Part shown: piece by piece, positions 27,071 through 37,264 of the stretch | How the letters are laid out: each line of letters begins with the position of its first letter | Position numbering within the stretch: the first letter of the stretch is position 1 | From: JANNMJ01 sp031425525 | GTDB lineage: Bacteria > Bacteroidota > Bacteroidia > Cytophagales > Hymenobacteraceae | Direction of reading: 5' to 3' | Assembly (NCBI GenBank): GCA_031425525.1 | Contig: JANPJM010000083.1 | Span: forward strand, 1-64,000 | Length of the DNA: 64,000 nucleotides | Notes under the pieces: generated by a model | The model's input: only the letters and a program-made list of their open reading frames with translations | Told to the model about the DNA's origin: nothing | The model's database searches: none | Translations under genes and position numbers: made by a program

Positions 27071-30000
27071 TCAGGCTGTTTTCAGCAGCTCCCCTAAGCG
27101 GGCGAGCAACGCGTCCAACTCCTGAACGGCAAACGCCAGCCCCTCGCGCCACGTAGGGCTGATCACGGGCGCAAGCTCCAACTCGACGAGCGTATCAACC
27201 AATTCGGGCACCTCGAACAGCCGCGCCGACGGGATCAGGCGGTGCGCGATAGCGGCGGCGGTTTCGGGGTCGTCGGTGTCGGCGGCCGTGCGCAGGGCGG
27301 CCAGATCGGTTGGGGCATTGGCGCAGAACGACGCCACGATGCGCCGCGCGAAGGCCTCGTTGCCGCGCGCCAACCGAAACAGGGGGGCCGGGTAAGCGGG
27401 CATTGCGGCAGAGTCAGTGGGGTCGGCCGGTTGGCCGGGTTCGGCAGCCGGCTGCAGTAGCGGGGTTGCGGCTTGGGTGCCGTCGGGGGTCGAATCCGCA
27501 GGCTCCACTCGCTTCGGCGGCAGCGGCCCGACGAGCGAGTCGATCAGCCGCACCAGCTCGGCCTCCTCAAACGGCTTGGTCAGACAGGCATTCATGCCGG
27601 CGGCGAGGTACCGTTCCACATCGGCCTTGAACGCATTGGCCGTCAGGGCCACAATCGGTACGGCGGCGCGCGCCGGGTCGCCGAGGCGCCGGATGCGGCG
27701 CGTGACATCGAGGCCACTCATGCCGGGCATCTGAATGTCCATGAGCACCACATCGGGCGCGGGGTGGGCGGCCATCCAGGCCAATGCTTGCGGGCCGCCG
27801 GGCGCTTCGGCCACGGTAGCGCCGTTGGCTTCGAGCAGCAGCCGCGCAAGCAACCGGTTCACTTCCTGATCTTCGACCAGTAGAATGCGCCGTCCGTGGA
27901 GACTCGGCAAGGCGGCGGTGGAAAGCGAGGACGCCGACGGCGCGTTGCGCTGTTCGGGTACGGCCGTGGCGGCACGCTCCAACCGCACCGTAAACGCGAA
28001 GGTGGTGCCTAAGCCGGGCTCACTGGTCAGCACCAGATGGCCGCCCATCCGGCTCACGAGCTGCTGACTGATGGCCAGGCCGAGACCGGTGCCGCCAAAG
28101 CGTCGCGTAGTGTCGGTATACGCCTGCGTAAACTCCTCGAAAACCGCTTCCTGCCGATCGAGCGGGATGCCCAAGCCTGTATCGACCACGCTGAACCGGA
28201 TGCGCACCCCATCGGTGGTACTGTCGAGGACGCGCGCCGCGAGCCGCACCTCGCCGCCCGGCGTAAACTTGACGGCGTTGGTGAGCAGGTTGAGCAGCAC
28301 CTGTTGCAGCCGGTACGCATCGCCCATCACCGAGCCCAGCGCCACGGCGCCGGCCGTTTCGATGAGGAGTGTCACGCCCTGTTCCGTCACGCGGAAGGCC
28401 ACGTTCTGCGCCGCCGTCCGGAGCGCATCGAGGACATTGAACGGCGCCGATTCCAGCTCCAGATGCCCGGAATTGATCTTCGCCATATCGAGCACATCGT
28501 TGAGCAACGCCAGCAGGTGCCGACCGGAAGCGCCCACAATCTCCAGAAACTCGCGTTGCGTGGCCGACAGGGGGGTTTTACCCAGCAGCGCCACCATCCC
28601 CAACACCCCATTGAGCGGCGTGCGAATCTCGTGGCTCATATTAGCCAGGAAGTTTTCGCGCGCGCGCGCCGCCGCCTCCGCTACCCGCTGGGCCTCGCGC
28701 ACATCGGTGATGTCGATGCCGTACCCGATAAGCAGAAACGGCGACCCATCCGCGTGGAACAACGGCCGCAGGTGCCGCCACAGAATGCGCGACGCGCCAC
28801 TCACGGGGTCTATGATGTGTTCATCCCAAGCCACTACCCCGCCCGTTTCGAGGACGCTCGCCACTACCTGACGGCGTTGCGCGGCGCGCTCAGGCGGTAC
28901 CTGCACGCGCTCGACGTACTCTTCCCAGGTACGGCCTACCACCCAGTGCCGCAGTTCGTCGTTGGGTTGAGCCTGCGGGTTGAGGTAGCGGTAGCGCAGG
29001 TCGGCATCGAAGACCGCCACATCGGCGGGCAGGTTGTCGAGGACGGTTTCGTAGAACGTCCGCTGCTCATCGACGGCGCGCTGGGCGGCGCGCAGGGCGG
29101 TGAGGTCGAACCCGTACCCGATCATCATCCGCAGGGCACCGGTGGTGGAATCGAAAACGGGTTGCAGGTGGCGGCGCAGCGTGCGCAGCGTGCCATCCGG
29201 CGCCGGCATGTCCTCCTCCCACGTCACCACCCGCCGTTCGCGGATGGCCTCAGCGAACAGCGCAAACCGGCGCTCGGCTACGGCAGCCGGCCGCTGCCGT
29301 CGGCGCACGTACTCCGCATCGGTACGACCAATGATCCAGCGCCGAATCGCCGGGTCGCTGACGGCCACGGGGTTGACGAACTGGTACCGGTGTTCGGCGT
29401 CGAGGACGGCCACATCCGACGGCAGATGATTGAGTACCGTTTCGTAGAACGCCCGTTGCTCGGCCACCTCGCGGCGGGCGGTTTCGCGGGCGGTGACATC
29501 GCGCGCCGAAATCAGCCAGCCGCCGCCCTCGGCTTCTGCCAGCGGCTGGGCGTCTACTTCGATCACGCGGCCATCGGTGAGGCCCAATTGCAGGTTGCGC
29601 ACGGGCATCCGGCCGCGCGGAATCACCCGACTCCAGGCGCGCACTTCGGCGGGGCGGGCGAAGGCGGCCAGCGCCCGCCGGATCACGCGCTTGAGCGGCT
29701 GCCCCACCAGATTGGCCGGCGTGGCGGGTAAATCGAGGAGGCGCCCCAGTTCGGCGTTGGCCAGCAGCACGCGCCCGGCGGGGTCGGTGAGCAGAAGCCC
29801 CAGCGGCAACTCGCGCACCAGCAGACTGGCGCGCACCTCGGAGCGGTGCTGCTCGCGGCGAGCCTGCTCGCGCTCCGTCACGTCGCGGTAGGTGATGAGC
29901 CAGCCGCCGCCGGCGGCCTCGGTCAGCGGTTGCGTGGTCAGCTCGACGGCGCGGCCATCGGCCAGCAGCAGCGGCAGGGGCGCGCCGGATGCCCCGCGCG

Positions 30001-30736
30001 GCATCGTGGAGCGGTCGCGGGTACTCAACTCGCGCACAGCGGCAGGGTTGGCAAAGGCGGGCAGCAGTCGTTCGCGCAGTTCCTCGCCGGTCATCCCTAC
30101 GATGGCGCCGGGCGCATCGGGCAGACTGAACAGGTCGAGCAAAAACTGATTGACCATCACCACGCACTGCTCAGGGTCGAGCAAGAGCGTGCCCACGCGC
30201 ACCTCGCGCAGCACTTGCGCCAGGCGGGCTTCGGCGCGGTGCCGCGCCTGACGGGCGCGGTCGCGCTCGGTTACTTCGCGGTAGCCGATCAGCCAACCGC
30301 CTTCGGGCAGTGCCACGGTATCGCGCTCGACGGTGCGGCCATCGGTGAGGAGCAGCAATTCGCTGCGCGAGCTTTGCCCCGACTCGGCAATGGCGTAGGT
30401 GCTGGTGAGGTAGTCGTCGGAATCGCGGAAGCGGCCGGCGTTCTGCGCCAGCAAATCCACCACCGACCGCCCCAGCCATTCGCTCGCCGGCACGTCGAAC
30501 AGTTCGGCGTAACCCTGATTGAGCAGCAGAATCAGACCGGCGGCATCGATGACGAGTACCGCCAACGGCAGCAGGTTGGTCAGATTGTAGGCTCGCGCCC
30601 GAAATTCCGTCAGGTGCGTGACCTGGTGCTGGAGACGCACGTTTTCAGCTTCTACGGCGGCGCGGGCCGCCCGCTCGGCCGCCAGTTCGGCCACGAGGGA
30701 GGCGATGGAAGGCGATGGAGAAGAAGCGGTAGCCAT
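27071..30736 (-). CDS. multi-PAS hybrid histidine kinase with REC and HPt domains
   Basis: A 1,221-residue phosphorelay kinase, with no clear membrane segment, so probably cytosolic. Order: short coiled coil (about 10-45), five PAS-like sensor domains (about 50-670, the last two near-duplicates with YETVLxxLPxDVAVxDA), HisKA with His702 in NMSHEIRTPLNG, HATPase (NLLTNAVKFTPGGEV, DTGLGIP, GTGLGLAIS), a receiver with phospho-acceptor Asp1000 (VVLMDIQMPG) and Lys in LTKPFE, and a C-terminal HPt with His1165 (AIAHRLIPSARLF). All relay residues are present. Arc/BarA-type logic is implied; no cognate output regulator is adjacent on this strand. Confidence 0.93.
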   Translation of the reverse strand: MATASSPSPSIASLVAELAAERAARAAVEAENVRLQHQVTHLTEFRARAYNLTNLLPLAVLVIDAAGLILLLNQGYAELFDVPASEWLGRSVVDLLAQNAGRFRDSDDYLTSTYAIAESGQSSRSELLLLTDGRTVERDTVALPEGGWLIGYREVTERDRARQARHRAEARLAQVLREVRVGTLLLDPEQCVVMVNQFLLDLFSLPDAPGAIVGMTGEELRERLLPAFANPAAVRELSTRDRSTMPRGASGAPLPLLLADGRAVELTTQPLTEAAGGGWLITYRDVTEREQARREQHRSEVRASLLVRELPLGLLLTDPAGRVLLANAELGRLLDLPATPANLVGQPLKRVIRRALAAFARPAEVRAWSRVIPRGRMPVRNLQLGLTDGRVIEVDAQPLAEAEGGGWLISARDVTARETARREVAEQRAFYETVLNHLPSDVAVLDAEHRYQFVNPVAVSDPAIRRWIIGRTDAEYVRRRQRPAAVAERRFALFAEAIRERRVVTWEEDMPAPDGTLRTLRRHLQPVFDSTTGALRMMIGYGFDLTALRAAQRAVDEQRTFYETVLDNLPADVAVFDADLRYRYLNPQAQPNDELRHWVVGRTWEEYVERVQVPPERAAQRRQVVASVLETGGVVAWDEHIIDPVSGASRILWRHLRPLFHADGSPFLLIGYGIDITDVREAQRVAEAAARARENFLANMSHEIRTPLNGVLGMVALLGKTPLSATQREFLEIVGASGRHLLALLNDVLDMAKINSGHLELESAPFNVLDALRTAAQNVAFRVTEQGVTLLIETAGAVALGSVMGDAYRLQQVLLNLLTNAVKFTPGGEVRLAARVLDSTTDGVRIRFSVVDTGLGIPLDRQEAVFEEFTQAYTDTTRRFGGTGLGLAISQQLVSRMGGHLVLTSEPGLGTTFAFTVRLERAATAVPEQRNAPSASSLSTAALPSLHGRRILLVEDQEVNRLLARLLLEANGATVAEAPGGPQALAWMAAHPAPDVVLMDIQMPGMSGLDVTRRIRRLGDPARAAVPIVALTANAFKADVERYLAAGMNACLTKPFEEAELVRLIDSLVGPLPPKRVEPADSTPDGTQAATPLLQPAAEPGQPADPTDSAAMPAYPAPLFRLARGNEAFARRIVASFCANAPTDLAALRTAADTDDPETAAAIAHRLIPSARLFEVPELVDTLVELELAPVISPTWREGLAFAVQELDALLARLGELLKTA

Positions 30737-31110
30737 TGGTGCCGAAAGTTACTTCATAGGGGCGGGCGGGGCGCTGTACCCCTACATCGCCGCCACGCGA
30801 CGACATCCGGCGAGCCGGCCGCAGGTACACGCCTTGACCAATTCTTACTCCCTAAGTCACTACGCGCAGCAAGCGCCGCCGGGTGCGATGTGTGGCCAGA
30901 AAGTGGTTTTTTGAGATAATTTCACTCAGGCGGTAGCGAGCTTGCGGTAAGTGATTCCTTCGAGACCGCAAACCACGCACTCGCTTTAAATTGAATTTGG
31001 GTCGGCGTAGGGGCTGTAGAGGCGGCCATCGGCATGTTCCACTGGATCAGGCAACTGATAGTCGGCCTTATACCGTACGAGCATTACCGAGGAAACTCTA
31101 CCCTTCTGCC
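30737..31110. other. gap between divergent kinase genes
   Basis: No gene can be well supported in these 370 bases. A 32-codon minus-strand frame (30986-31084, starting MLVRYKADYQLPDP) reads like protein but is too short to assert. The promoters of both kinases should lie here. Confidence 0.5.
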
Positions 31111-31119
31111 TACATTTAC
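31111..31119 (+). promoter_or_regulatory. -7-like box (TACATTTAC) before the TPR kinase
   Basis: One mismatch from TAnnTTTG, ending five bases before the ATG at 31125, so the transcript would be nearly leaderless. Confidence 0.5.
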
Positions 31120-31124
31120 CCTCC

Positions 31125-33161
31125 ATGAAGGTTCTCCGCAGTACCATCTGGGCAAGTATCGTATCGGCACTTTTAGGGCTTAGTGACGCCGCCACCGCCA
31201 CCGCCGCGCCGCCACCGCTCGACAGCGCGAAAGCAGCGGCAGCAGAGCGTCGGGTAGCCGAGCCTGCTACCGCCGACACAACGCGCCTGCGTCTGCTGCG
31301 CGCCCTTTCGCGGCACTATTACACGAGCAACGCCGCCAGCTCGAAGCGGTACGCCGAGCAGGGGTTACGCCTGGCGCGGCGCCTCAACCAGCCCGATATT
31401 GCCGCCGCCCTCCTGTTCACGCTCAGTAGTCAGGCGAACCAGGTCAGCAATGATGCGGCGGCCATCAGCTACAATAAACAGTTGATCGAGCTGAGCCCGC
31501 GCTTGTCTGACAAAGTGCAGTGGCGGGTTTCGGAAGCCTACAAAGGGCTGGCGGGCGTCGAGCTGAACCGCGCCGATTACCCCGCCGCGCGCCGCTACTA
31601 CCAGCTTGCCACCGAATGGAGCGAGCGGTATCCGGCTCCGCACGATACGATACCCGGCTCTTCGCGGGCGTGGGCCGGCATCGGAATGCTCGACTATTAC
31701 GCCGCGCAAATGCAAAACGGCAACACCACCGACTCGATCTTGCGCGGGGTCGAGCGGTACGCGCGCCGCGCCTTGGCCTTCGATCTGGCGCACCCTAAAA
31801 AGCGCCGTTACACGCTGCCGCACGCGTATATGTCGCTCGCCAATGTATCGAGTAAACGAGGCCACCTCGATTCGGCGGTTGCGCGGTACAGCCTGGCCAT
31901 CCGTGAGCATCAGACGCTCGATGATGTGATGGGCGAGGCTACAGCACGTGGTTTTCTGGCTGATGTGCTGCTGCGGAAAGGCCAGACGGCCGCTGACACT
32001 GCCGAGGCCGAAAAAGCAGTGGGACTCAACACGCAGGCCGGGGCGCCGGTCGCGGAGGTGTACGTGACGTGGGCCTCGGCATTGGCCGCCGCCGGGCAAT
32101 ACCCGCAGGCGTACCAGATCGCGCGGCGCGCGAAGGTCGTCAGCGATTCCATTACGCTCGCCACCGGCGCCGAAGAAGTGGCGCGGTTGCGCGTGCAGCT
32201 CGATACCGAACTGAAAGACAGCCGCATCAAAACCCTCACTACCCAACGCCGCTTGCAAGAAGAGCAAGCCCACCGCCAACAGCAGCGGTTGTGGGCGCTG
32301 GCTGGCATTCTGCTGGCGGTGGTGCTGGGGTTGGGCGTGGCGGCCTTTCTGGCGCTGCGCCTGCGTCGGTCGCGGGCGCAACTGGCCGCGCAAAACGAGC
32401 AATTGGCCGCCCAACGCGATACCCTGGCCGTGCAGCGCGATGAGCTGACGCAGGCCCGCGCTACCCAGGATCGGCTGTACGCGCTCATCGCCCACGATTT
32501 GCGCTCGCCGGTGGTGGCGTTTGCGGGGTTGGCCGATTTGCTCAACCGCTACGTGACGAAGGGCGATACCGCACGCCTCGCCGGCCTCGGCGACCGTATC
32601 CGGCAGGCCGCTCAAAACCTGCGCGAACTACTTGATAATCTGCTCAACTGGGCCGTGAGCCAGCGCGGCGAGCTGGTGGCGCGCCCGCGCCCCGTGCGCG
32701 CCACCGAGCTACTGGCCGGCATTGCCGCGCTCTACCAAAACGCCGCGCTCGCCGCCGACATCAGCCTCACGACCGATGCTGAAGGAGAAGGTGGCGCCAC
32801 CGCCCCAGAGCTGCTCGTGCAGGCCGACCCCGACATGACGCGCACCATCTTGCGCAATCTGGCGGGCAATGCTCTGAAAGCCACCCCGGCGGGTGGGCGC
32901 GTAGCGCTGCACGTTCACCGTCAGACCGATGGATTCGTGCAGTTGCGGGTGACGGATTCGGGCACCGGGCTGACCGCCGAACACCTCGCGCGCCTCAACG
33001 GGGCCGCGCCCGCGATGCGCGTGGCCGGTCGCGATTCGGGCGCCGGACTGGGGTTGCTGTTGAGCCGGTCGTTCGCGGAGGCGCAAGGTGGTACGCTGGT
33101 GCTGCGGGCCGGCGCGAGTGGCAGCACCGAGGCCACGCTTACGCTGCCAATGGCCGCATAG
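31125..33161 (+). CDS. TPR-containing sensor histidine kinase
   Basis: A 678-residue membrane kinase. It has a signal peptide (about 1-28), a periplasmic helical TPR-like region (about 40-375), one transmembrane helix (WALAGILLAVVLGLGVAAFL, about 388-407), a coiled coil rich in LAAQNEQLAAQRD repeats, then HisKA with His457 (ALIAHDLRSP) and HATPase (ILRNLAGNALKATPAGG, DSGTGL, AGLGLLLSRSF). The TPR-kinase layout is common in Bacteroidota. A LytTR response regulator starts 110 bp downstream on the same strand and is the probable partner. The signal sensed is unknown. Confidence 0.92.
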   Translation: MKVLRSTIWASIVSALLGLSDAATATAAPPPLDSAKAAAAERRVAEPATADTTRLRLLRALSRHYYTSNAASSKRYAEQGLRLARRLNQPDIAAALLFTLSSQANQVSNDAAAISYNKQLIELSPRLSDKVQWRVSEAYKGLAGVELNRADYPAARRYYQLATEWSERYPAPHDTIPGSSRAWAGIGMLDYYAAQMQNGNTTDSILRGVERYARRALAFDLAHPKKRRYTLPHAYMSLANVSSKRGHLDSAVARYSLAIREHQTLDDVMGEATARGFLADVLLRKGQTAADTAEAEKAVGLNTQAGAPVAEVYVTWASALAAAGQYPQAYQIARRAKVVSDSITLATGAEEVARLRVQLDTELKDSRIKTLTTQRRLQEEQAHRQQQRLWALAGILLAVVLGLGVAAFLALRLRRSRAQLAAQNEQLAAQRDTLAVQRDELTQARATQDRLYALIAHDLRSPVVAFAGLADLLNRYVTKGDTARLAGLGDRIRQAAQNLRELLDNLLNWAVSQRGELVARPRPVRATELLAGIAALYQNAALAADISLTTDAEGEGGATAPELLVQADPDMTRTILRNLAGNALKATPAGGRVALHVHRQTDGFVQLRVTDSGTGLTAEHLARLNGAAPAMRVAGRDSGAGLGLLLSRSFAEAQGGTLVLRAGASGSTEATLTLPMAA

Positions 33162-33270
33162 GTTCGCACGTAAGCGCGGCGGATGGGCGCGAAAACCAAC
33201 GCAAGCGGGGCGCGTGCCGTAGCTTCGCCGGCAATCAATTTCAGCTTGCCAACGCCTTAGCTATCCGTGC

Positions 33271-34086
33271 ATGAAGCCCAACAGTAGTCGCCTGCGGATT
33301 CTGGTAGTGGAAGACGAGCCCCTGTTCGCCGAACAGATCGAGGCTGCCCTCGAAGACCTGGCGTATAATATCCTCGGCCCGGCCCACAACGCGGTTACGG
33401 CGCTGGCGCTGGTCAAAAGCGCCTCGCCGCCGCCTGACGTGGCCCTGCTCGACCTGCACCTCGGCGCCGGCCCCGATGGGGTGGAGTTGGCCCGGCAGCT
33501 CATCGCCATCCGGCCGCTGCCGCTCATCTTCCTGACCTCAATGGCCGATGAAGCGTCGTTTGCTCGGGCGCGGTCAGTGGGGCCGGCGGCCTATCTGGTG
33601 AAGCCCGTGGAGGTGGGCGCGTTGCAACGCGCCATCGAGCTGGCGGTGGCCAACTTTGCGGTAGGCCGCGCCGGTTCTACTTCCGACGACGACGAAGACG
33701 CCCGCACCGAACAAACCCGCGAGGCGAGAGCGGTGTTCTCCGGCCCATCATCGGGCGTGCTGCTCCCCGACGCGCTCTTCGTGAAGGAAGAAGGCTTGCT
33801 GGTGAAGGTGGCGCTCAACGATGTAAACTGGATCAAGGCCGATGATGGCCTCTGCCATTTTGCCCTCGATAAAGGCCGCACCATCACCACGCGCCAAAAG
33901 CTGCGCGATCTTGCCTCGCACCTCCCCGCCGACCGGTTCGTCCAGATTCACCGCTCCTACATCATCAACGCCACCTCGCTCGAACGGCTCGATACCGTGA
34001 GCAATATCGTGCAGGTGTGCGGGCAGTTGCTGCCGCTCGGCCGCCTCTACCGCGATGATTTGTTGCGGCGGTTGCAGATGGCGTAG
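33271..34086 (+). CDS. LytTR-family response regulator
   Basis: A 271-residue two-domain regulator. The receiver (about 8-125) shows the acidic pocket VVEDEP, phospho-acceptor Asp61 in LLDLHL, the FLTS switch Ser/Thr and Lys in YLVKPVE. A low-complexity acidic linker (TSDDDEDARTEQ) leads to the LytTR DNA-binding domain (about 170-271; VNWIKADDGLCHF, FVQIHRSYIIN). It is probably phosphorylated by the kinase encoded just upstream. No target genes can be assigned from the sequence. A hairpin terminator follows within 25 bases. Confidence 0.94.
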   Translation: MKPNSSRLRILVVEDEPLFAEQIEAALEDLAYNILGPAHNAVTALALVKSASPPPDVALLDLHLGAGPDGVELARQLIAIRPLPLIFLTSMADEASFARARSVGPAAYLVKPVEVGALQRAIELAVANFAVGRAGSTSDDDEDARTEQTREARAVFSGPSSGVLLPDALFVKEEGLLVKVALNDVNWIKADDGLCHFALDKGRTITTRQKLRDLASHLPADRFVQIHRSYIINATSLERLDTVSNIVQVCGQLLPLGRLYRDDLLRRLQMA

Positions 34087-34110
34087 CTGTTTCAGCCCAA
34101 GTCGTAAAAG

Positions 34111-34151
34111 CCGAAAAGCCCCGTTTGCAGCGTGCAAACGGGGCTTTTCGG
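34111..34151 (+). terminator. hairpin terminator after the response regulator gene
   Basis: Nineteen-bp perfect arms (34111-34129 and 34133-34151) with a three-base loop, ending in a T-rich arm. Confidence 0.85.
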
Positions 34152-34230
34152 TGTAGATAGCGGATAGAGAGGCCGTTTCCGGCTAAAGCTTGGTGGCATC
34201 CGGCCAAAGCCCGACGGTTGCCGGCTACGC

Positions 34231-36381
34231 TTACAGCTTCGGCGTCACGCTCAATTCCTGCATCAGGAAGGCGTAGATGTCGGCCGTCTCCTCGATGGAT
34301 TTGGTGAGCGACGAGCCGCCGTGGGCGGCGTTGGTCTGAATCCGAATCAGCAGCGGTTTGGTGTGCGCGGCCTTCTCCTGCAACGTGGCGGCGTACTTGA
34401 ACGAGTGCGCCGGCACCACGCGGTCGTCGTGGTCGGAGGTGGTGACCATCACCGACGGGTAAGTGCCGCCCGCCTTGATGTTGTGCATCGGCGAGTACTT
34501 GTAGAGCGTCGCGAAATCCTCCTTCGTGGCCTCCGCCGAGCCGTATTCAGCCACCCAAAACTGCCCGGCCGTGAATTTCTGGTACCGCAGCATATCCATC
34601 ACGCCCACTTGCGGGATGGCGGCGGCAAACAGGTCGGGCCGCTGGTTGATGACGGCGCCCGTGAGCAGCCCGCCGTTGGAACCGCCCTGCAAGGCCAGTT
34701 TTTGGGCGCTCGTGTATTTCTCCTTGATGAGAAACTCGGCGACGGCGGCGCAGTCGTCGAATACATTTTGCTTGCGCTGGCGCATTCCGCCTTCGTGCCA
34801 TTTTTCGCCGTATTCGGCGCCGCCGCGCAGGTTGGCCACCACGTACACGCCGCCTTGGTCGAGCCAGAGGAGGCGCAGCGCGCTGAAGCCCGGCGTGAGC
34901 GAAATATTGAACCCGCCGTAGCCGTAGAGGATGGTCGGGTTGGCGCCATCGAGCTTGATTCCTTTCTTGTGGACGATGAACGCGGGCACTTTCGTACCGT
35001 CCTTGCTCGGCACGAAAACCTGCTTCACGTCGTAATTCGTCGCCGCAAAATCCTTGATGACCGGCGCCTTCCAGACGTTCGATTTGCCGGTGGCTACGTC
35101 GTAACGGAACAGCGTGGCGGGGTAGTTATACGACGTAAACGTGTACAGGAGCGTCTTATCACCGGGTTCGCCGCTGAAGCCGCCCGCCGAGCCGATGCCC
35201 GGCAGCGCCACAGGGCTGGCCGATTTACCGGTCTGGCGGTCAATGACTTCAATGCGCGTGGTGGCGTCTTTGAGGTACGAAGCGAAGATCTTACCGCCGC
35301 CTAGCGCGATGCCTTCGAGCGGTTCGGGGCGCTCGGCCAGAAAGACGGTGGCTTTTGTGAGGCCGGGGCCGGTCTTGGGGTCATAGCGCAGAATTTTGGA
35401 GTTCGGCGCGCCCTGGTTGGTTTTGATCAGCAACTGATCGCCGACGTTATCGACGGGCGAGAACTCGTCGTCACCGATGTCGGCCACGATGGGCTGAAAC
35501 GGCGCGTTGAGCTTGCCGCCGCCCGCCCGCCACGAGAGCGCGTTGCCGCGTTTTCCTTCCGTGCCGACGTACAGAAACTCGTACTTCAAATCTTCCGACG
35601 ACCACACGCCGAAGTAGTGCGCGGAGTTTTTGGGGTCGGAATACACCAGCTCATCCTGGCTTTGCGGGGTGCCGGGGCGGTGGAAAAAAATCTGCTGATT
35701 CTGGTTTTTGGTCGTCAGCTCTTTCCCCGCTTCCGGCTTGGGGTAGCGCGAGTAGAAGAAGCCTTCGGAACCGCGCCAGCTCGCCCCGCCAAACTTCACC
35801 CACTCGATCTTATCGGCGAGCGGCTTACGAGTCTGCATATCCAGCACCCGGATTTCCTGCCAGTCGGCGCCGTTTGGGGCCACATCGTAGGCGAGGTAGC
35901 GGCCGTCCTTGCTCAGCGTGGCGCCCTTCAGTTGCGTGGTGCCATCGGCGGAAAACGTGTTGGGGTCGAGGAGCAATTCGGGTTTGCCGTCGAACCCTTT
36001 CTGCACCATCAGCACGCTTTGGTTTTGGAGGCCCGAATTCTGCGAAAACAGTACGTACCCGGCGCGCTGCTCGCCGAGGCCGTAGCGGGCGAAATTGATG
36101 CGTTCCTCCAGGCGCTGCTTGATGGCGGCGCGGAAGGGAATTTTGGCGAGATACGCGTTCGTGACGGCGTTTTGGGCCGTTACCCACGCCTTGGTTTCGG
36201 CCGAGTTATCGTCTTCGAGCCAGCGGTAGGGGTCGGGCACCGAGGTGCCGAAATAATCGTCGGTCTGGGTGCCCTTGGCAGTGGGGGGGTAGGTGATCTG
36301 GGCCACGGCGGCCATGGCGGTCAAAGAGAAAGCGCCGGCCAGCACGGCCCTGCGCGACGACGAAAAAAGGGAAAGGCCCAT
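34231..36381 (-). CDS. prolyl oligopeptidase, S9A family
   Basis: Serine peptidase that cleaves short peptides after proline. The 716-residue protein has a signal peptide (about 1-27, ending AAVAQ), so it is exported, an N-terminal strand plus seven-bladed propeller (about 75-440) and the C-terminal alpha/beta-hydrolase domain with nucleophile Ser568 in LQGGSNGGLL, the Asp-bearing TSDHDDRVVP loop and the His in NAAHGGSS. DPYRWLED near residue 50 is diagnostic of POP. It stands alone between a terminator and an unrelated gene, probably acting in periplasmic peptide use. Confidence 0.95.
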   Translation of the reverse strand: MGLSLFSSSRRAVLAGAFSLTAMAAVAQITYPPTAKGTQTDDYFGTSVPDPYRWLEDDNSAETKAWVTAQNAVTNAYLAKIPFRAAIKQRLEERINFARYGLGEQRAGYVLFSQNSGLQNQSVLMVQKGFDGKPELLLDPNTFSADGTTQLKGATLSKDGRYLAYDVAPNGADWQEIRVLDMQTRKPLADKIEWVKFGGASWRGSEGFFYSRYPKPEAGKELTTKNQNQQIFFHRPGTPQSQDELVYSDPKNSAHYFGVWSSEDLKYEFLYVGTEGKRGNALSWRAGGGKLNAPFQPIVADIGDDEFSPVDNVGDQLLIKTNQGAPNSKILRYDPKTGPGLTKATVFLAERPEPLEGIALGGGKIFASYLKDATTRIEVIDRQTGKSASPVALPGIGSAGGFSGEPGDKTLLYTFTSYNYPATLFRYDVATGKSNVWKAPVIKDFAATNYDVKQVFVPSKDGTKVPAFIVHKKGIKLDGANPTILYGYGGFNISLTPGFSALRLLWLDQGGVYVVANLRGGAEYGEKWHEGGMRQRKQNVFDDCAAVAEFLIKEKYTSAQKLALQGGSNGGLLTGAVINQRPDLFAAAIPQVGVMDMLRYQKFTAGQFWVAEYGSAEATKEDFATLYKYSPMHNIKAGGTYPSVMVTTSDHDDRVVPAHSFKYAATLQEKAAHTKPLLIRIQTNAAHGGSSLTKSIEETADIYAFLMQELSVTPKL

Positions 36382-36455
36382 GAGTCTGAAACGTGGGATG
36401 GTTTGGGCGGAAGGAGCCGCGTGTGCCCCAAAAGGTTGCGGCGCACGCGCCCCTC

Positions 36456-37202
36456 CTACTTATCGTGGTCGGCGTCGCGGTCTTCCACATCGCCGGGCTT
36501 CACGCGTTTGAGCGCGCCGCTCTTGACATCCTTGATGAAGCGCGCCCACGCGAACGGGTCGAGCAGGGGCAAGGTCGGCAGCATGGTGCGGCGTTGCATC
36601 GCGCTTTGCTCCAGCGCGAAGGTCTGGCGGGCGTTGGCCGCCGCCGACGATGGCATCGAGCGGTAAATCCGCCGCAACGTCTCCTCATTGAGGGTTTTTT
36701 CGGGAGCCGTTAGGGCGCGCTCCGGCAGTTTGAGGGCCAGGAAGGCTTCCTTGAACAGCTTCTCGGTGGTGTACGGGAAGATGCGTACCTCCGGCAGCAT
36801 CGTGGCGTCCTCCTCCATCCGCACAATCGCGGAGTAGCCCTCCTTTTGATATTCAGAAGGAATGACGAGCAAGCGCGTGCGGAAACCCAGCGCCCGCACG
36901 ATAACCGAATCGCCGGCGAGTACGGGCAGCGAAAAGTAGCCGTACTGGTTGGTAATGGTGCCGCGCGCCGCCTTCGGCACATACACCGCCGCGCCATCGA
37001 CGCCAAACAGCGAATCGCCCTGCGTGACGATGCCCGTGAACTGGATGACGCGCCGCTCGCCCTGCGCTCGGGTGGTGTGAGGCGCCAGCAATCCGGCCGC
37101 CACCAGCAGCAAACCTACCAGCCAGCCCACGCGGGCGACGCGATGGGTAACGGTGCGCTTGCGGCGCGCGGCAGCCGATACAATTATTTCAACGTCACTC
37201 AT
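36456..37202 (-). CDS. exported carboxypeptidase-regulatory-like (CarboxypepD_reg) protein
   Basis: About 248 residues. A short basic N terminus leads into a hydrophobic segment (VGWLVGLLLVAAGLLAPHTTRAQ) acting as a signal peptide. The mature part begins with a CarboxypepD_reg-like beta-sandwich (about 50-135: FTGIVTQGDSLFGVDGAAVYVP ... TNQYGYFSLPVLAGDSVIVRALGF, in pieces), as in the N-terminal domains of TonB-dependent receptors, but no beta barrel follows. The C-terminal half is helical and charged. The ATG at 37202 is preferred; ATG 37211 is possible. A TAGCTTTGT box lies about 60 bases upstream. Confidence 0.8.
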   Translation of the reverse strand: MSDVEIIVSAAARRKRTVTHRVARVGWLVGLLLVAAGLLAPHTTRAQGERRVIQFTGIVTQGDSLFGVDGAAVYVPKAARGTITNQYGYFSLPVLAGDSVIVRALGFRTRLLVIPSEYQKEGYSAIVRMEEDATMLPEVRIFPYTTEKLFKEAFLALKLPERALTAPEKTLNEETLRRIYRSMPSSAAANARQTFALEQSAMQRRTMLPTLPLLDPFAWARFIKDVKSGALKRVKPGDVEDRDADHDK

Positions 37203-37264
37203 GATGTGCATACAACTCGAAAAACTTCCCCGGCAGGGTGGCGGCACCTGCGTAAGGCGGCCTA

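Noticed and set aside
30986..31084. 32-codon minus-strand frame (MLVRYKADYQLPDP...)
   Set aside because: Reads like protein but is too short and lacks a promoter or known motif; it may be a gene remnant.
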